From Bacteroidota bacterium (lineage in GTDB: Bacteria; Bacteroidota; Bacteroidia; NS11-12g; UBA9320): a DNA stretch of 64,000 nt. The stretch lies in contig CANIKO010000004.1 of assembly GCA_947468275.1 (NCBI GenBank), forward strand, positions 62,001-126,000, written 5' to 3'. The notes beneath the pieces were generated by a model that saw only the letters and a program-made list of their open reading frames with translations, made no database searches and was not told where the DNA came from. Position numbers and translations under genes: made by a program. Positions 61,176 through 64,000 of the stretch are shown piece by piece; position 1 is the stretch's first letter, and every line of letters starts with the position of its first letter.

Positions 61176-62648
61176 TTAAATCTTCATCACCCTTTCTACC
61201 TCAAAATTTTCAAGCTTTAAAAAATATATACCTGGCTTAAAACCAGTCATATCAATGGAATTATTATTTAAAACTGGAAAATAGGTTTTACCCAAAATAT
61301 CCGTCATTTCTATATTATTTAAAGATATTGTTTTTTCAAAATATAGAACTGAATGACATGGATTTGGAAAAGCTTTAAATTTTTGTTTAGAAATGGAGGT
61401 AGTTGAAAGTTTTACTCGAACTAAAGAATCTGCGCGGTTAATATTAGGAATTCCAAAGCCCATGCTATCATTTGGGGTTTTGTATAAATGACCACTTTTG
61501 CGGATGGCATCTAGCAGAATAGAATTGCTAACATTAGGAAAGGCTTGTTTTAAGCAGGCCACAAACCCTGCCATAATTGGCCCCGAAAATGATGTGCCGC
61601 TTCCACGACGCATAATATTATTGGTTCCAATAATGGTTACATTTTTACCCATAGCCATCACATCTGGTTTTACTCGTCCATCCGAACTTGGCCCGTAACT
61701 TGAAAATTTAGCGTGATGCCTAAATGAATCTACGGCACCAACACACAACACATTTTTTCCATCACATGGTGCGGTAATAAAATGCCATGAGTTTTGACCT
61801 TCATTTCCGGCACTGTTGGTTATAAAAATACCACGGCTGAAGGCCATTTCAGCAGCCCGTGTAATAATAGTACTTTGCCCATCCATGTCCTTATATGTAT
61901 AATTTCCTTCTAGGGTATCAAATTTTGAATAACCCAAAGACGAATGAATAATATCAACGCCAATTGAATCGGCCCATTCCAAAGCCCTTACCCAATTAAA
62001 TTCTTCAATATGTTTTTCAGTAGCTACAAACTCAGTTCTTGCCAAAACAAAATTGGCGTCAGGAGCAGAGCCAAACATTGAGTCTTTTACATATCCGGAA
62101 ATAAGCGAAAGCACATACATTCCATGTTCATTATCATCATATACATTGCTATTATTATCATAAAAATCGCGGGTGGCTAGTATGCCTTTTCTCTTTCTAA
62201 GACTATCAAAGGCTATAATGCTATTTACATTGTAAAAACCACCATCAAATAAGCCTATTTTAACTCCTTTTCCCGTGTATCCTTTTCTATGGTAATTTTG
62301 CAATCCAAGCATATTTAGTTGCACATTGGCTTGACCATATTTTAAAGAATCGAATAATTGTATGTCCAATTTTTGAACCTTATACTTTCGGCTTTGTTCA
62401 ATGTTTTTTACAAACGAAAGCTTTTCAATTTTTTTTAAATGTTTAGAATCGTTTACCGAAACATAAGCCGCATTAAACCATTTAGATGTTCCAATAACTT
62501 TCACATTTTTAGAAGCTATTTTTTTAAGATAAGAAGGATTTACTGATTGAACTGGAGTGGAGTTCTTAAAAAAAATCCAATAGTTGGTTTGGGCTGATAC
62601 TTTAAGGGAATTAAAGATTGTAAAAAGCAGTATAAGTAGTAATCTCAT
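61176..62648 (-). CDS. secreted S8 (subtilisin-like) serine protease with T9SS type A sorting domain
   Basis: 490 residues. Signal peptide (LLILLFTIFNSLKVSAQ), then an inhibitor-like propeptide region to about 95. The triad is Asp135 (IGLFDGGFY), His175 (DDNEHGMYVL) and Ser353 (GSGTSFSGPIMAG), with the oxyanion Asn282 (NSAGNEGQ). The C-terminus (AFPNPCHSVLYFE, DILGKTYFPVL, FKPGIYFLKL) is a type A sorting domain. It is an extracellular protease, probably for nutrient release or for processing of other cargo. Confidence 0.92.
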   Translation of the reverse strand: MRLLLILLFTIFNSLKVSAQTNYWIFFKNSTPVQSVNPSYLKKIASKNVKVIGTSKWFNAAYVSVNDSKHLKKIEKLSFVKNIEQSRKYKVQKLDIQLFDSLKYGQANVQLNMLGLQNYHRKGYTGKGVKIGLFDGGFYNVNSIIAFDSLRKRKGILATRDFYDNNSNVYDDNEHGMYVLSLISGYVKDSMFGSAPDANFVLARTEFVATEKHIEEFNWVRALEWADSIGVDIIHSSLGYSKFDTLEGNYTYKDMDGQSTIITRAAEMAFSRGIFITNSAGNEGQNSWHFITAPCDGKNVLCVGAVDSFRHHAKFSSYGPSSDGRVKPDVMAMGKNVTIIGTNNIMRRGSGTSFSGPIMAGFVACLKQAFPNVSNSILLDAIRKSGHLYKTPNDSMGFGIPNINRADSLVRVKLSTTSISKQKFKAFPNPCHSVLYFEKTISLNNIEMTDILGKTYFPVLNNNSIDMTGFKPGIYFLKLENFEVERVMKI

Positions 62649-62666
62649 TTATATTTTATTGGTAAA

Positions 62667-64000
62667 TTAGCCGATAACTATATTTTTCAATTCATTCAAC
62701 TTTAATAACGCTTCAATGGGGGAAAGTATATTGGTATCCAATTTTTGAAGTTCCTCTGACAGTTTAACCAATTTTGGGTCGTTGTATTGAAACAAGTTCA
62801 ATTGATAATCGTGTTTATCTAATTTTTTGGTTACTTCCTTACTGCTTGCCATAGCCCGATCTTTTTCTAGATTACCTAATATTTTGGCAGCGCGACTTAC
62901 CACTTTTGTCGGTATCCCGGCCATTTTTGCCACATGGATACCAAAGCTGTGTTCGCTTCCACCTTTGGTTAGTTTGCGCAAAAAGATGACTTTAGTATTG
63001 GTTTCTTTGGTGCTAATATGAAAATTAACAACTCCCTCATTTTTGCCTTCCAACTCATTTAATTCATGGTAATGGGTAGCAAAAAAAGTTTTTGGTTTAG
63101 TTGGATGTTGGTTTAAATATTCAGCAATGGCCCAAGCCAATGAAACGCCATCAAACGTACTTGTACCGCGACCTATTTCATCCAATATAACCAAACTTCT
63201 TTCGCTCAAATTATTAAGAATACTGGCCGTTTCAATCATCTCCACCATAAATGTACTTTCACCCTGACTGATATTATCAGAAGCGCCGACACGCGTGTAA
63301 ATTTTATCTACAATTCCAATCTCCGCATATTTAGCCGGAACAAAACTACCCATTTGAGCCAGGAGTACTGCTAAAGCAGTTTGCCTAAGAATAGCTGATT
63401 TACCAGACATATTTGGCCCAGTAAGTATTATGACTTGATTGGTTTCTCTGTCCAAATGAATATCATTGGGAATATATTCATCACCTAACGGTAATTGCTT
63501 TTCAATCACCGGATGGCGGCAATCCTTTAAAGTTAAAGCTGTTGAATCATTTATCTCTGGTTTGCAGTAATTATTTTGAATAGCTAATTCCGAAAAATTT
63601 AACAAACAATCCAATTGGGCAATAACCTGCGAATTGGTATGCACCGGATTGAAAAATCCTGCAGTAAACTCCACAAAATCCTTATATAAATTAGCCTCAA
63701 TGGCATAAATTTTATCTTCGGCAGTCAGGATTTTGTCTTCGTATTCCTTAAGCTCCTGAGTAATGTAGCGCTCAGCACCTGTGAGAGTTTGTTTACGAAT
63801 CCATTCTGATGGAACTTTGTCTTTATGACTATTGGTTACCTCTAAAAAATAACCGAATACGTTGTTATATGAAATTTTAAGGTTGGTGATTCCTGTTTTT
63901 TCAACTTCCCGTTTTTGAATATTTAAAAGGTAATCCTTTCCTGAAAAAGCGATGCTTCGCAATTCATCTAATTCAGCGTTAAATCCTTCTTTGAAAATAT
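62667..64000 (-). CDS. mutS: DNA mismatch repair ATPase MutS, 3' part
   Basis: About 444 codons of the C-terminal part; the frame continues past the window edge ([20 protein letters not shown]), so the start is outside. Visible features are the lever/clamp region, Walker [12 protein letters not shown], the [20 protein letters not shown] loop, Walker [17 protein letters not shown], and the C-terminal helices HESEL-like [16 protein letters not shown]. MutS recognises mismatches and with MutL starts repair. Confidence 0.97.
   Translation of the reverse strand, partial: IFKEGFNAELDELRSIAFSGKDYLLNIQKREVEKTGITNLKISYNNVFGYFLEVTNSHKDKVPSEWIRKQTLTGAERYITQELKEYEDKILTAEDKIYAIEANLYKDFVEFTAGFFNPVHTNSQVIAQLDCLLNFSELAIQNNYCKPEINDSTALTLKDCRHPVIEKQLPLGDEYIPNDIHLDRETNQVIILTGPNMSGKSAILRQTALAVLLAQMGSFVPAKYAEIGIVDKIYTRVGASDNISQGESTFMVEMIETASILNNLSERSLVILDEIGRGTSTFDGVSLAWAIAEYLNQHPTKPKTFFATHYHELNELEGKNEGVVNFHISTKETNTKVIFLRKLTKGGSEHSFGIHVAKMAGIPTKVVSRAAKILGNLEKDRAMASSKEVTKKLDKHDYQLNLFQYNDPKLVKLSEELQKLDTNILSPIEALLKLNELKNIVIG

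Overview
The window comes from a low-GC member of the Bacteroidota. The clearest sign is cargo of the type IX secretion system (T9SS). Seven proteins end in a type A sorting domain (gene starts, in transcription sense, near 13354, 25871, 29955, 31064, 31068, 60615 and 62648). One giant protein (16805-21133) ends in the type B, gliding-associated C-terminus. Other signs are many signal-peptide beta-barrel proteins, starts without Shine-Dalgarno sequences, and typical Bacteroidota proteins (Nramp-USP fusion, DnaJ-KTSC fusion, PycTM-type membrane protein). Order and family cannot be set from this window. No ribosomal RNA, replication origin, complete prophage or CRISPR array is present.

Layout. 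1-3.4 kb: a PAS histidine kinase cut by the window edge, a stand-alone PycTM-type membrane protein, then a patch of broken small genes, including the start of an excisionase-like protein, ending at a tRNA-Arg(ACG). 3.5-13.4 kb: an M48 metalloprotease with an outer-membrane partner, a lipoprotein, exported unknowns, a geranylgeranyl-reductase-family flavoprotein and an FG-GAP T9SS protein. 13.4-16.6 kb: folE plus a pyruvoyl-tetrahydropterin-synthase homologue, then a divergent ECF sigma factor and a lycopene cyclase, then a DUF502 protein. 16.8-33.4 kb: large secreted proteins interspersed with housekeeping genes (acyl-CoA dehydrogenase, NFACT/RqcH, map) and a secreted M1 peptidase. 33.5-39.5 kb: Nramp-USP, a decayed outer-membrane gene, a TlpA-like lipid- or envelope-facing thioredoxin protein, a Cys-rich exported protein, an XRE regulator split from its C-terminus, and a nonsense-interrupted barrel gene. 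39.8-53.6 kb: mainly housekeeping (rhomboid, clpS, plsY, prohibitin, dtd, thiolase, rnhB, a methyltransferase, ftsE, aroC, aroA, aroB). 53.6-57.5 kb: a small exported ORF followed by a trypsin/HtrA-like protease and a caspase-family protease, all with signal peptides. 57.7-64 kb: a lipoprotein, a T9SS GH19 chitinase with five 53-residue repeats, DnaJ-KTSC, a T9SS subtilase and the 3' part of mutS.

How the parts relate. The cell exports a large protein set across the outer membrane, including chitin and protein degradation enzymes and adhesin-like repeat proteins. The T9SS machinery itself is not encoded here. aroB-aroA-aroC-ftsE are close-packed on the minus strand, as are plsY-clpS, map-NFACT, rnhB-barrel and folE-PTPS. 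The most unusual unit is the exported HtrA-like/caspase pair, which is preceded by a hairpin made of a G8 and a C8 run. Other G/C mononucleotide runs of eight or more lie at 38682 and 58111, which is striking in such AT-rich DNA and raises the possibility of slippage-based switching. Two gene-decay patches (1.8-3.2 kb and 35.4-39.5 kb) mark the accessory regions.
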